Shown one piece after another: positions 18,906-28,081 of a stretch of 64,000 nt of DNA. The first letter of the stretch is position 1. Each line of letters starts with the position of its first letter. The stretch is from assembly GCA_003987725.1 (NCBI GenBank), contig RXJH01000013.1, positions 321,978 to 385,977 of the forward strand. Reading direction: 5' to 3'. The position numbers and the translations under genes are program-made. Under the pieces are notes generated by a model. The model was not told the origin of the DNA. It saw only the letters and a program-made list of their open reading frames with translations, and made no database searches. The DNA comes from Hyphomicrobium sp. GTDB lineage: Bacteria > Pseudomonadota > Alphaproteobacteria > Rhizobiales > Hyphomicrobiaceae.

Positions 18906-19111
18906 GCGTAGTCGAGCGCACCGCCCTTATGGGCCGCGATATGATCGGTCGTATCGCTTTTGATCTCGTATTGGGGATCGCGTTCCGAAGCGTGATGCAC
19001 ATGACCTTTGTAGTCGAAGTCCGTGGTGTGAATAGCGATAATCGTCCCCGACACGCGGCCCGCCTCGGAATTCCAGCGCACATGATCGCCGATTTTGAAC
19101 CTTTTAGCCAT
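18902..19111 (-). CDS. DUF2945 family (hypervirulence-associated TUDOR-like) small protein
   Basis: This 69-residue protein reads MAKRFKIGDHVRWNSEAG, then VSGTIIAIHTTDF, YEIKSDTTDHIAAHKGGALD; this is the DUF2945 pattern (a small beta-barrel, TUDOR-like). The role is unknown in bacteria. I place the start at 19111 (MAKRF) because AGGA precedes it and homologues start there; an ATG at 19177 gives an unsupported 22-residue extension. It is the first gene of a two-gene unit with DUF488. Confidence 0.8.
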   Translation of the reverse strand: MAKRFKIGDHVRWNSEAGRVSGTIIAIHTTDFDYKGHVHHASERDPQYEIKSDTTDHIAAHKGGALDYA

Positions 19112-19326
19112 CTCGCGGAGTCCTACTCGAAGCGCTTTCTTCAATAGGGTCCCATCGTTGGGTCTCTCGTGTCTCACACAGCCTCATCTAATTCGGGCCA
19201 TGGGCGGACCGCAGAGATTGAACCAGATATCGAAGTTGGCGACCGTCTAGAGACGGCGATAAAGGCAGTGGCGAGTCCCTCAGCCGGCTTTGGTTTTGAT
19301 CACCAAGAACGATTTTAATTCGCAAA

Positions 19327-19677
19327 TTAGGTGCGAAAGTGCGCCGAACGTTCAACAAGATCTATCATATGGGCTGCAGCGTGCACAGTAAGCGGATGGT
19401 GTGTAAAGCCTGGGCGCGGAGAGATGAAGCCCGCCATTTCGCGCGCCAGATTGAGTTGTTCATCCGATGCTGTGGCGAGCAAAGAGATCAGTAAGTTTTC
19501 CAATGCAATGACCCGCACATGCAATGCCACCAACTCTGCATTGGTCATTTCTGGAATGGAAATCTGTTCTCCGGTAAGTATCGAAGCTCTTGGCGCAGCT
19601 CCCCCTTCGTTGTCCCACCTTGATAGAGCGCGCTGACGCTGGGTAAAGTCGTCTGGATCGGAGCTTTGGCGCGACAT
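19327..19677 (-). CDS. Hypothetical protein
   Basis: This is a 116-residue protein, largely helical, with no recognised family. A polar N-terminus (SRQSSDPDDFTQRQRALSRW) is followed by a Leu-rich helix (LVALHVRVIALENLLISLLATA) that could mediate dimers. AAGGA lies about 9 bases upstream of the ATG. No signal peptide. The gene stands alone between DUF2945 and the molybdoenzyme gene, both on the same strand. Confidence 0.55.
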   Translation of the reverse strand: MSRQSSDPDDFTQRQRALSRWDNEGGAAPRASILTGEQISIPEMTNAELVALHVRVIALENLLISLLATASDEQLNLAREMAGFISPRPGFTHHPLTVHAAAHMIDLVERSAHFRT

Positions 19678-19797
19678 GGTTAGTCCTTTTAAGTAACACT
19701 CATCATCATTCAGAAATCACAGCCAGACCCGAGAATCGCCGAAGTTGGGCTACAATATCGGTCTTCGTGACGATACCGGTGCCAATCAATATTTGTT

Positions 19798-21552
19798 TCA
19801 TATCGGCATTCGGTAGCCATAAAATTCATGATCCTCGTTATAGCCTCCCTCGCCAGCGCCCAAGTCAGCGAAGTCGTGAACAAACTCAATCGCTGCAATC
19901 CACTTCACCATCTTGAAGCCCAATTCGTTCTCGCAACGTAACCGCAATGGCGCTCCGTGCAGAACGCTGACCGGCGCGCCGTTCATCTCGTAGGCGAGGA
20001 TTGTCAAGTCGTGAGACATGTTCTCGATTTTGTGCACATCGTAGTAGCGGCCGCCATCGGCGCCGTCGGCCAAAGAGTAGAATACCGCATAGCGGGCCTT
20101 GGGCATCGGCTTTACCAGACTTAGAATATCGCGCATTGGTACGCCGCCCCATTTGGCCACGCCGGACCAGCCCTGAATACAGAAATGGGTTGTGATTTGC
20201 TCCTGCTTCGGCATGGCTTTGAGCGCGGCAAGCGAGAATTCTTGCGGCCGCTCGACCAGGCCGTCGATGCGCAGCCGGTAGCTGGCAAATTTGTTCGCAA
20301 CGAGGTCGTCGAACGCTTCGGAGTTCGGCATCGTGCCATTCGGCCAGAAGTAGGGTGAGATGTCTTTCTCGGTGAGCTGCGAGCGAGGATCCCACCTCTC
20401 GGCCAATCCCATCATCCGGCCGACCATGAAGGCTCCGACATGCTGCACTTGGCGGGCGTAGCGGATGGTGAGCGGCGAGGCGATCAGCCATGCCAAGATG
20501 AGGATAGCCATCGCCAAAAGAAACGGCGGAAATCCCACCCATGAGGCGTTGTCGACACCGGCGAACATATGATTGGTGTTTTGCCGAAGGCCGGTGACGA
20601 AGACCATGGCGCCATGCGCCAGGATAAAGCCCACAAACCAGGCGAACGAGATGAAGTGAACCGACCTCATCGCCTGTCGATTGAACAACCTGCCAAACCA
20701 ACTCAGCTTATTGGAAATCGCCGGGCTCTGCATCAAGCCGGTAGCGATCGAGACCGGCGCGGCGATAAACACAGTGATGAAGTAGCTGAGTTGCTGCAAG
20801 CCGTTATAGCGCGTCCAACCCTCGTCGACCGGAAAGTTCAACGAGGCATATTGGATAGCGGTCGAGAGCGCAGCCGGGAATACGTCCCACGTGAGGGGCA
20901 CCAACCTTTGCCACTGATCAGTAGAAAACAATAGCGCATAGAAGACGACGCCGTTGATCACCCAGAGCAGATTGACGGAGAAATGCCACCACCGTGACAG
21001 CCCAAGGGTATGACGAAGCCCCGGGATGCCGAGCCAAGTCGGCAAAGTGACCGAGTCGTCCTTAGCGGTCCAAATACGCCCCTTCGGTACCGGGACCTGG
21101 AATCGGAACCAATCGGTCCCTGGTGTGCAGTCTCTTCCCCAATAGAGCCTCGGGTGGTCAGCCAAAATTTGCAGGCCAGCTCGCATAATGAACAGCATGA
21201 AGAACATGTTGAGAAAATGCTGGACCTCTAACCACCAAGGAAAGCCCGATCCAACCGCCGGCGCCGACTGCGCAATACCCGGGTGACGCTGGATGAAAGC
21301 GCCTACGCTCGGAAGTTCACGTAAGCTTTGCGCCAAAGCAATCAGACAGAGGAGGGCTGCTGCGCTGATAGGCAGAGCCCATAAGGTGTTCACCCAGTGC
21401 CGGCCAATGCGGATGCGGGGCGCAATACCCCATTGAGGAGGCATCCAATGATCAACGAGCAGCCGATCGTCCGCATGACCGAGGCTCATGCGAAGCGGAT
21501 CAGGAAAACCAGGCGCTGAATTGGCGGATATTGGAGGATAGTCTTCGGTCAT
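19798..21552 (-). CDS. Cytochrome b-type membrane protein fused to sulfite-oxidase-like molybdopterin domain
   Basis: This protein of about 584 residues has six membrane helices in the first 380 residues with conserved-looking His (GRHWVNTLW, VQHFLNMFF, WWHFSVNLLW, SVHFISFAWF, LAHGAM), fitting a b-type cytochrome of the thiosulfate-reductase/b561 clan. The C-terminal 170 residues are a molybdopterin-dependent oxidoreductase domain of the YedY/sulfite oxidase type; THFCIQGWSGVAKWGGV carries the Mo-ligand Cys. So catalysis and membrane electron transfer are in one chain. The substrate is unknown. I prefer the ATG at 21552; a GTG at 21579 would add 9 residues. Confidence 0.8.
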   Translation of the reverse strand: MTEDYPPISANSAPGFPDPLRMSLGHADDRLLVDHWMPPQWGIAPRIRIGRHWVNTLWALPISAAALLCLIALAQSLRELPSVGAFIQRHPGIAQSAPAVGSGFPWWLEVQHFLNMFFMLFIMRAGLQILADHPRLYWGRDCTPGTDWFRFQVPVPKGRIWTAKDDSVTLPTWLGIPGLRHTLGLSRWWHFSVNLLWVINGVVFYALLFSTDQWQRLVPLTWDVFPAALSTAIQYASLNFPVDEGWTRYNGLQQLSYFITVFIAAPVSIATGLMQSPAISNKLSWFGRLFNRQAMRSVHFISFAWFVGFILAHGAMVFVTGLRQNTNHMFAGVDNASWVGFPPFLLAMAILILAWLIASPLTIRYARQVQHVGAFMVGRMMGLAERWDPRSQLTEKDISPYFWPNGTMPNSEAFDDLVANKFASYRLRIDGLVERPQEFSLAALKAMPKQEQITTHFCIQGWSGVAKWGGVPMRDILSLVKPMPKARYAVFYSLADGADGGRYYDVHKIENMSHDLTILAYEMNGAPVSVLHGAPLRLRCENELGFKMVKWIAAIEFVHDFADLGAGEGGYNEDHEFYGYRMPI

Positions 21553-21845
21553 CGATTGTCTCTGAGTGTCCACGCCCACTTTCAGGCTTCGTGAGCGCGG
21601 CCACTTTCACCGCACAAATCATTCGCAGAGACGGGCAAAGGTCAAACAGTAGTAATCGACCAGTAGTAATCGACGCGGCCTCGCCGCTTTCACGCCGATA
21701 CCAGATGCAGGCCACACCTAGTTGGTATAGGACTGCCTTCTGCGGTTGCATTCAGCGTGTGTCCACTGTTGTGGTCAATTAGAAATGCCACGCTCTGGTG
21801 GACGTAACTGCTATAAGTTCAAACGTCAGATCCAACGCCGCCAGT

Positions 21846-22166
21846 TCAGTTGCCGGGCGGGTTGTAATGGTTGCTAGGAGTCCGATCAGACGTGCCCCCC
21901 GAAGTTTTGCCGGCATCAGTACCAGCTGCTCCGGCGGCGGTTGCGTCCGGAGTACGCTGCGGTGTCGCATCGCCCGGCGTGCGGTCGGAAGTCTTTGCGT
22001 TGGGGTCGCTCGCGCCGCTGTTACCGGTACTTGATCCTGTGCTTGCCCCTGCCGTTGAACTGTCCGTGGCTGAAGTCGATGGCCCGGCGAATGCCAGGGT
22101 CAACCCGCCTACGGTCAGGGTCAATGTCGCGGCGCTTACCGTTAGCGCTTTGTAAAACTTGTGCAT
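21846..22166 (-). CDS. Small secreted Ser/Thr/Gly-rich protein
   Basis: This 106-residue protein has a clear signal peptide, MHKFYKALTVSAATLTLTVGGLTLAFA, with a lysine n-region and an A-x-A-like cleavage site near residue 27. The mature part is low-complexity, rich in Ser, Thr, Gly, Asp and Pro, without Cys. GAGGAC lies 6 bases before the ATG. A frame on the other strand over the same bases is its shadow. Function unknown; a periplasmic or cell-surface protein is likely. Confidence 0.6.
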   Translation of the reverse strand: MHKFYKALTVSAATLTLTVGGLTLAFAGPSTSATDSSTAGASTGSSTGNSGASDPNAKTSDRTPGDATPQRTPDATAAGAAGTDAGKTSGGTSDRTPSNHYNPPGN

Positions 22167-23097
22167 GTTGTCCTCGAATCGAAGACCGAGAATTCGGTCT
22201 CCAATATTTCAACCGTTCGCGCCGCGCCTTCGTTCCCGACACTGACAAATGAATGGAGCAAAGGCCTCTCAAGTTTCGTTTGGCAAAGATCGCTCTTAGG
22301 CCGCTGTTGCGAAGTGATTGAGTAAACAGCGGCAATCGGGAACGTGGGCGCGCAACGATGCGCCAACGTGAAGCTTGTCTGTTCGGTGACCGACAAACAC
22401 CGCCGTCTCGTGCCCAACGCCACCGGCCAGAAGCCATCAGTGTGGACGGGCCGCTGGGAAAGACCCCATCAAGGGACAAGCACGTGTTTAAGATAGTCCG
22501 GGGGCCGAGGGCTTCGGGCTCTCGAGTCCGAGAAGCACGTAGCAATTTGTTGCTCAGACGGCTTCTCCCCCCTGTTTCCACATAAGAAAAAAGGCGATGG
22601 CGTTCCAAATTGCTGATCATCAGTGGACGTTACTTCGCGAGATCCAATGGCAAGGCGGCGTTCCGGCGACCAAGCGATAGGGCGCGCAGTAGGGCCAGCT
22701 TTCGCGTCGTAATAGTAGCGGCTTTACCCGACCGCTCGGCAAAGGGCGATGCAAGCTGCTGAAGGCGCTGTGTGGCAAACACGGCTCTCAAATATAGCAG
22801 CGCCATTTCCGAAGCCGAGCCGTCCATGTCGATGCGATGCAAAGGGGGTGAACGCGGCCACAAAGGACTTTGAAGGTAGAAATGCGATCGCTATTGGTCC
22901 GGCAAGCAGGCGCAGTCACACAAGTTCGTTAAGCAACGCCACTAAAGACGAGTGTCATTCGCCCTTACGATCTGACAAGATTCGAAGACTTGATTAAACC
23001 GGCACGGCAAGGAACATTATTCGAACACGAGAGGTTTTGAAGTAGCAGGGTCCATCAATCGAGCGCAGCTCGGCTTGGCTCTGGCGAGGAAACCTCC
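22167..23097. other. Long gap without a convincing gene
   Basis: These 931 bases contain several open frames on both strands (for example 22630-22863 minus, 22749-22997 plus). None has a ribosome site and none resembles a known family. The region could hold degraded genes. The last 15 bases provide AGGAAA, the ribosome site of the small protein at 23098. Confidence 0.4.
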
Positions 23098-23181
23098 ATG
23101 GACACCAATACCCTTCTGATCCTGCTTATCGTCCTCGTTTTAATCGGCGGCGGCTTCTATGGGCGCCGGCGCTGGTGGTGA
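23098..23181 (+). CDS. 27-residue membrane microprotein
   Basis: The reading is MDTNTLLILLIVLVLIGGGF followed by YGRRRWW and a TGA stop: a single hydrophobic helix of about 17 residues, a Gly hinge and a positively charged aromatic tail, as in small DUF3309-like proteins of alphaproteobacteria. AGGAAA sits 8 bases before the ATG. Six codons after its stop lies a downstream small gene with an overlapping region. Function unknown, perhaps stress-related membrane protein. Confidence 0.6.
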   Translation: MDTNTLLILLIVLVLIGGGFYGRRRWW

Positions 23182-23186
23182 AATGG

Positions 23187-23399
23187 ATGGCGAGGGTGGA
23201 AGGCGCCCGGCGGTCCTTTGAAGATAAAATATCGGAAAAGCGGGGGCCCTATCGTGCTGCAGCGGCGGCAATGAAACTTCGTCTCGAGCGCGATGCTCCG
23301 CAAGCGATGAAAGATCTAGAAAGCAATAGACTTGCGGTTCTCGCCAAAACGAAACGTCTGCGCGCCGAAAGGCTGAAGGCGTTTAGTACAGATCCCTGA
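23187..23399 (+). CDS. Hypothetical small basic helical protein
   Basis: About 70 residues, MARVEGARRSFEDKISEKRG then a long basic helix (AAAAMKLRLERDAPQAMKDL, ESNRLAVLAKTKRLRAERL), coiled-coil-like. A GTG at 23175 is an alternative start and would overlap the microprotein before it. No family recognised and the ribosome site is weak. It could be translated from the same message as the microprotein. Confidence 0.4.
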   Translation: MARVEGARRSFEDKISEKRGPYRAAAAAMKLRLERDAPQAMKDLESNRLAVLAKTKRLRAERLKAFSTDP

Positions 23400-23542
23400 A
23401 GCCGATCCGGCGCATTTATCCAAACAGTTCTAAAATAACTTTTTTTGCTTTCAATGCGCTTGATGCGGGCCCAGACAAATTCGATGATCCGAATTTCTTG
23501 GGCATCATGCACGTCACGGTCAAGCTTGGGCCGCCTCAACGA

Positions 23543-24778
23543 TCAATAGATGCGTCTCTCGATCTCTCGGAGAGTTGCCTCCGCTCTTTCCACATAACCA
23601 CGCGCTTCTGGGATAGCATTCAGACTTTTTGACAGCTGCAGTTGGAAAACCACCAGTCCGCCGTACCGAAAGCTTGCTTCGCTAGCGGCGAGATAAAACT
23701 CCCAAATTCGACAGAACCGCTCATCATACAGCCTTGCGGCCTCGTCTCGATGCAAAGCGAAGCGATCACTCCAGGCTCGCAGCGTATCAGCGTAGTGGAG
23801 GCGCAAAATCTCTATGTCGACTATCGAGAAGCCTGCGTGCGTGATGATTGGCACAATCTCGGAAAGGGAGGGGATATAGCCCCCGGGAAAAATATATTTC
23901 TTAATCCAAGGGTTGGTCGGAGCGGGTCCGGTCGACCGCCCGATCGTGTGCAGAAGCATGATGCCTTCATCACCGAGAAGTTCATACGAACGCATAAAGA
24001 AATCCTGATAGTCGCGAGCGCCCACATGTTCGAACATCCCGACCGAGACGATACGGTCGAACCGTCCTCTCACGTCGCGGTAATCCGCGAGCCGAAACTC
24101 GATCCGTGCTCCAAGACCTTCTTCGTCGGCTCGCCGACGCGCGATTTCGAGCTGTTCGCGCGATAACGTGATGCCGGTCACATGAGTGTGGCAGCATTTG
24201 GCTAAGTAAATTGCCAGCCCGCCCCAACCGCTGCCAATATCGAGCGTGTGCTGATCGTTTGCCAGCAACAGCTTGGCTGCGATGTGACGCTTTTTGGCAA
24301 GCTGGGCTGCTTCTAGGTCGTCTCTCTCATCAGAGAAATAAGCACAGGAGTACTGAAGGTCATCATCCAGGAAGAGTTGATAGAAATGGTGGTTCAAACC
24401 GTAGTGATGCGCGACGTTCTTCCTTGCGAGGCTAACAGTGTTTCGTCGAGCAGGGCACGTAAAGAGCCTTCGTTCGGGCGTTAAATATGAGAGCAAGCCT
24501 CGTGGAGTGCCCGTTCCGATATTTCGGCTCGCGACATCGAGCAAGTCGCGAAGCGTTCCAGTTGTTATCCTTATTCGCTCATCGACAATCAATTCACCAA
24601 ATGCAAGCGACGGGCGAAGCGCGCATCTCCATTCTGCTGCTTTATCAAGAAAAGAAATGGCAACAGGGCTGCCGGTCCCATCCCCAAAAACGGCGCTCTT
24701 TCCGCTGGCAAATGAAACTTCAAGGTGGCCCTCTCTGACGATGCCGTCGATGATCGATTTTAATATGGTTTCAATCAT
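23543..24778 (-). CDS. Cyclopropane-fatty-acyl-phospholipid synthase family methyltransferase
   Basis: This 411-residue protein has an N-terminal domain (about 1-110), then YSCAYFSDERDDLEAAQLAKK, the SAM motif LDIGSGWGGLAIYLAK near residue 195, VTGITLSREQLEIARRRA, VSVGMFEHVG, and the C-terminal YADTLRAWSDRF segment; all are features of CFA synthases. The enzyme adds a methylene bridge across double bonds of membrane lipids, protecting against acid and drying. GAAGGGC precedes the ATG by 7 bases. It stands alone. Whether it is the main CFA synthase or one of the less-characterised paralogues (methyl transfer to other lipids) cannot be told. Confidence 0.88.
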   Translation of the reverse strand: MIETILKSIIDGIVREGHLEVSFASGKSAVFGDGTGSPVAISFLDKAAEWRCALRPSLAFGELIVDERIRITTGTLRDLLDVASRNIGTGTPRGLLSYLTPERRLFTCPARRNTVSLARKNVAHHYGLNHHFYQLFLDDDLQYSCAYFSDERDDLEAAQLAKKRHIAAKLLLANDQHTLDIGSGWGGLAIYLAKCCHTHVTGITLSREQLEIARRRADEEGLGARIEFRLADYRDVRGRFDRIVSVGMFEHVGARDYQDFFMRSYELLGDEGIMLLHTIGRSTGPAPTNPWIKKYIFPGGYIPSLSEIVPIITHAGFSIVDIEILRLHYADTLRAWSDRFALHRDEAARLYDERFCRIWEFYLAASEASFRYGGLVVFQLQLSKSLNAIPEARGYVERAEATLREIERRIY

Positions 24779-25073
24779 ATTAAATCGCCCTTCGCGCGGC
24801 GGCTATAGAACTAGGGCTCCCCCGTTTAAAACTCCGACGCACATACGAAGGTCCAGGGGACGACTAAAAAAATAACGGCAAAGCGCGTCAGGGTAGGTCT
24901 CCGGCTTCTCGAAGCGCGCCCATTATGCACTTGAGCGTAAATTCGTTCAGACGTTTTCTCCGCTAGAACAGCTAGATCCTAGAGAGCAGTTCCAGCCGTT
25001 TCACGTCGGGGAAGCAATCGCACTCCAAGCCGAACAGCGATGTGGGGACGCGATGAAAATTTTGCGGGGGAGG

Positions 25074-25448
25074 CTAATCCGCTTCCGAAAGCATACTGCG
25101 CATAGCTTCGATTATTGCGTTCTCGTTATAGGGTTTCCGGAAAAATCTTGCTCCGACGGGCATGTGGCTCTGCTCAACGAAAGTCCAGCCCGAAACCACG
25201 ATCAACTTGATCGGGGGCCATCTATCCTTGATGTAGTGAGACAGCTTTAAACCATCGATCGAACCAGGCATTTCGACGTCGGTGAAGACAAGATGGATTT
25301 CAGGGCGCGCTTCGAGAACTCGTATAGCTTCGTCAGCGCTACTTGCCTCGATAACCTCAAAGCCAGCGGTGCCGAGGAAGTCCAGGGCCGCAGTTCGAAT
25401 AATCGGGTGATCCTCGACGACCAAAACGACGTTCTTGTGTGTGGGCAT
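25074..25448 (-). CDS. Single-domain response regulator (receiver only)
   Basis: This 124-residue receiver domain reads VVLVVEDHPIIRTAALDFL (acid pocket ED), phospho-acceptor Asp in HLVFTDVEMPGSIDG near residue 57, IKLIVVSGWTF (Ser/Thr switch region) and FFRKPYNENAI (the conserved Lys-Pro). There is no output domain, so it acts by protein contact or phosphate relay. Downstream of a HWE/HisKA_2 kinase on the same strand with a 55-base gap, so the two probably form a signalling pair in one operon. Confidence 0.9.
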   Translation of the reverse strand: MPTHKNVVLVVEDHPIIRTAALDFLGTAGFEVIEASSADEAIRVLEARPEIHLVFTDVEMPGSIDGLKLSHYIKDRWPPIKLIVVSGWTFVEQSHMPVGARFFRKPYNENAIIEAMRSMLSEAD

Positions 25449-25503
25449 ATATTATCCGGTCGGAGCGGCGTCGATCGCGTTATGTGAAAGAGTGACAAAA
25501 ACC

Positions 25504-26556
25504 CTAGGCAGCTGGTTGCGCATCGGCTGTTCTCGTGATCATTTCGTCGTAAACAACACGAACCGAAGTCCCGGGCCTTAAATCCTGCACGGTAATTTTG
25601 CCGCCGAGCTGTTTCGCCAGCGCCTCGACGATTCCGGTTCCGAGCCCCGGCGTGGCTTTGTCGGAACCCGTCGCCATGCCAATACCGTCATCCGCGACGG
25701 ATAGAGCCCATTTTGCTCCATAAGATCGGAAATCGACGCCGATCTTGCCGTGCCGGTTGCCTGGGAAGGCGTGTTTAAGAGCATTGATCACCAGTTCGGT
25801 GATGATCAAACCAAAGCTCACCGACGTATTTGCATTGACGACACTGTCATCGATGGTCGCCACGATCGACAAGCGATTGGGGTCCTGAATCATCGATGCA
25901 CCAAGGCTTTCGCAAAGTTGTACGAAATAGGGCCGAAGCGACACGTCTCCAAGGCTCGATGCCGCGAGGTGACGCTGAACCTCGGCGATCGACATGACGC
26001 GATGGTGCGCATCTCGAAGATGTCCTCTCGCCTCCTCGGACTGCACCTTGCGAGCACTTTGCATCAACACGCTCGCGATGATCTGGAGACTGTTGGCAAC
26101 GCGGTGCTGGATTTCCTGCAGAAGAATCGCCTTCTCTCGTATGAGATCATCCTTTTCCCGAGACGCTGCGCGAGCGGCGGTTACGTCAGATATCGCCAGA
26201 AGGAGCCGAACACGGTCGTTGTCTCCATCGTCAAGCTTGCGAGCATTTAAAACCAAGCTGCGAGGCGTTTGGCCCATCGAGGTGAGTTCGAGTTCGTAAC
26301 CCTCGATCGGAGTCGTCCCCCGTGCGGTTGCCCTCAGCAGTGAATTGAGTTGGGGAATTGACCACTCGCCACCGCCGATCTCGGAAAGCTGTCGGCCAGG
26401 AATGCCGGCGGCATCAATCTGAAAGGTCCGGCAGAACGATGCGCTCGCTGCGATGACCTTCAAATCGCCAGACAAGAAGAGCAGCGGCTCGTTGGATGAA
26501 GCGATGACAGCGAGAGTGCTGGCTGCTTCAACGTGCTGAGAGGTAACAGAAGCCAT
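25504..26556 (-). CDS. PAS-domain HWE/HisKA_2 sensor histidine kinase
   Basis: This 350-residue protein has a PAS-like sensor fold at about 20-125 (LLFLSGDLKVIAASASFCRTF...). The HisKA_2 dimerisation helix ILLQEIQHRVANSLQIIASV carries the phospho-His at about 155, and ends with a HATPase domain with INALKHAFPG (N box) and VADDGIGM (G box). No membrane segment or signal peptide is seen, so it senses inside the cell. HisKA_2 kinases of alphaproteobacteria often act in light, stress or the general stress response. The neighbouring receiver is the expected partner. Confidence 0.88.
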   Translation of the reverse strand: MASVTSQHVEAASTLAVIASSNEPLLFLSGDLKVIAASASFCRTFQIDAAGIPGRQLSEIGGGEWSIPQLNSLLRATARGTTPIEGYELELTSMGQTPRSLVLNARKLDDGDNDRVRLLLAISDVTAARAASREKDDLIREKAILLQEIQHRVANSLQIIASVLMQSARKVQSEEARGHLRDAHHRVMSIAEVQRHLAASSLGDVSLRPYFVQLCESLGASMIQDPNRLSIVATIDDSVVNANTSVSFGLIITELVINALKHAFPGNRHGKIGVDFRSYGAKWALSVADDGIGMATGSDKATPGLGTGIVEALAKQLGGKITVQDLRPGTSVRVVYDEMITRTADAQPAA

Positions 26557-26700
26557 TGTTTGGCCCTCAAGGGCCGGAGGCTCGCGGTGTGAAAGCCATC
26601 ACTCGGCAGAATACGTCGACATACTATAACTCAAGAAAAAAGCTTTGGTTGGCCCCAATGCGATAGGTATGGGGCCAACATGTCTCAAAACTTGGTGAAT

Positions 26701-27051
26701 TTAATCGCGACAGACGCGACGGTGGTGCCGGTAGTAGCAATCTCGGTAGTCATCGGAATCGTCAATAATGTAAACGCCGGAACCGTAGCCATATCCGTAG
26801 CCTCTGCCACCGCGCGAATGACCGCCATGGCCACGATTGCCGCCATTCCAGTTGCCTGCCATGCCATGCGAGCTATGGCCCATGCCTGCGCTACGTCCCG
26901 TTCCGCCTGAGCGACCGGCGCTCCCGCTAGAATGACTCATACCGCTACCCCCGGCCCCGTCGCCATGAGGACCCGCGTTGGCCGTGACAGTCATTACACT
27001 GAGCGCAAGACCGGCGGTCAGCGCCATTAAGGCACTCGAATGGACTTTCAT
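26701..27051 (-). CDS. Secreted Gly/Ser/His/Tyr-rich protein
   Basis: In this 116-residue protein, a signal peptide (MKVHSSALMALTAGLALSVM, then TVTANA) leads a low-complexity mature chain rich in Gly, Ser, His and Tyr (SGMSHSSGSAGRSGG, RGYGYGYGSG). It ends in a charged tail DDYRDCYYRHHRRVCRD with two Cys that could form a disulfide. GAGGAAAC is 5 bases before the ATG. Similar glycine-rich small exported proteins are common in Hyphomicrobiales; function unknown, perhaps surface or metal interaction through the His residues. Confidence 0.6.
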   Translation of the reverse strand: MKVHSSALMALTAGLALSVMTVTANAGPHGDGAGGSGMSHSSGSAGRSGGTGRSAGMGHSSHGMAGNWNGGNRGHGGHSRGGRGYGYGYGSGVYIIDDSDDYRDCYYRHHRRVCRD

Positions 27052-27212
27052 TTGTTTCCTCGGAAATCTCGCTCAACATTTGCTGGCGTTCGGGTCTGAG
27101 CAAAATAGCTCGACCGTTAAGAATGATACTCCCCGGTCGCCGATTAAGTTTCCGAACGTGACCACGGGCGACTATTCAACAAAGGCCGCAGGTTCGGAAT
27201 GAGCGTGTTGGG

Positions 27213-27452
27213 CTAACCCTCAGCGTCCTGAGATTCACGAGATTCCAGCAGCAGAAACTGGCGTCCAATTTCAGTACGTAATTCTTGAGTGTCGCAGGGT
27301 GCCCGGTCGGAACAAACCATCATAACCATGGCAACCCATTCGCGCCTGGGTTGATTGTCCGGGCTAATCCGCAAATCCGCGCACACGTCATTGAGCAGCT
27401 TCGTCAGAGCGCGAACTTGTTTCTCGTCATAGTGTCCTGGGGGAAATTTCAT
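27213..27452 (-). CDS. Hypothetical protein
   Basis: This 79-residue protein reads MKFPPGHYDEKQVRALTKLL, DVCADLRISP, REWVAMVMMVCSDRAP. The amino-acid mix looks coding and helical. No family recognised, no signal peptide, weak ribosome site. It lies just left of a gap that leads to the IS element. Confidence 0.45.
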   Translation of the reverse strand: MKFPPGHYDEKQVRALTKLLNDVCADLRISPDNQPRREWVAMVMMVCSDRAPCDTQELRTEIGRQFLLLESRESQDAEG

Positions 27453-27953
27453 GGGCTACTCACGCAACATACAGGCGGGAGCAAACCAACTCTCAGCCGT
27501 TGGCGCCTGCTTTGACGGGCCAACGATCGTTCAACACTGCGCGCAAGTGTATACAATAGATAGTCACGTTCCCGGCATCTCCGCCACTCGGCGACAAAGA
27601 TTGGTATCCGTAGCGGGGCTGCACAAACCGCCGCTAAGTTGTGAAGCAAGTGGCCAACCCGTAGTCGGAACAATCAACAGTGACGAGGCCATTAGCTAAA
27701 TCGTCTACCGACCTGCGTCGATCGAACTGATGCTCAAGGAATGCATCGACTGGATGATCACCGAGAAGGTCATCGACCCAGTGACCGTATGACGTTAGGA
27801 TTTGGTAGCGTCCGCGACCAGGCCCGGCACTCGGGAAAACAGGGAGCCGGCCAAACATTCGTTCCATTATCCGGTCGTGCAAGCTCGGCGGTAAGAGCTG
27901 GCTTAAGCCGACGCTGGGTCCGAGCAAAGGCGCTCAAGCACCGAGTGTCCTGC
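27453..27953. other. Gap to the left of the IS element
   Basis: I see no convincing gene in these 501 bases. A minus-strand frame (27634-27927) and a plus-strand stretch at about 27711-27790 (codons reading SIELMLKECIDWMITEKV) have coding-like composition, and the region could be the truncated remains of a gene broken by insertions. Confidence 0.35.
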
Positions 27954-28034
27954 CGAACGTCCGCTTCGGGTCGATTTCGTTGACAAAGTCGTCGGGTATC
28001 TCGGTGCGGCCTTGCGACCGCATCCATCGTAACT

Positions 28035-28056
28035 GCCGCCCCGCCGCAGGGGCGGC
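28035..28056 (-). terminator. Hairpin after the transposase gene
   Basis: GCCGCCCC and GGGGCGGC form a perfect 8-bp stem with a six-base loop, 26 bases past the transposase stop, inside the IS. There is no T-run, so it may be a weak terminator or a structure that blocks read-through. Confidence 0.35.
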
Positions 28057-28081
28057 CTATAACTCACCTCACTGACGCCAC

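Noticed and set aside
22021-22620. 199-codon minus-strand frame in the 22 kb gap
   Set aside because: No family, Arg/Ser-rich translation, and it overlaps a supported small exported protein.
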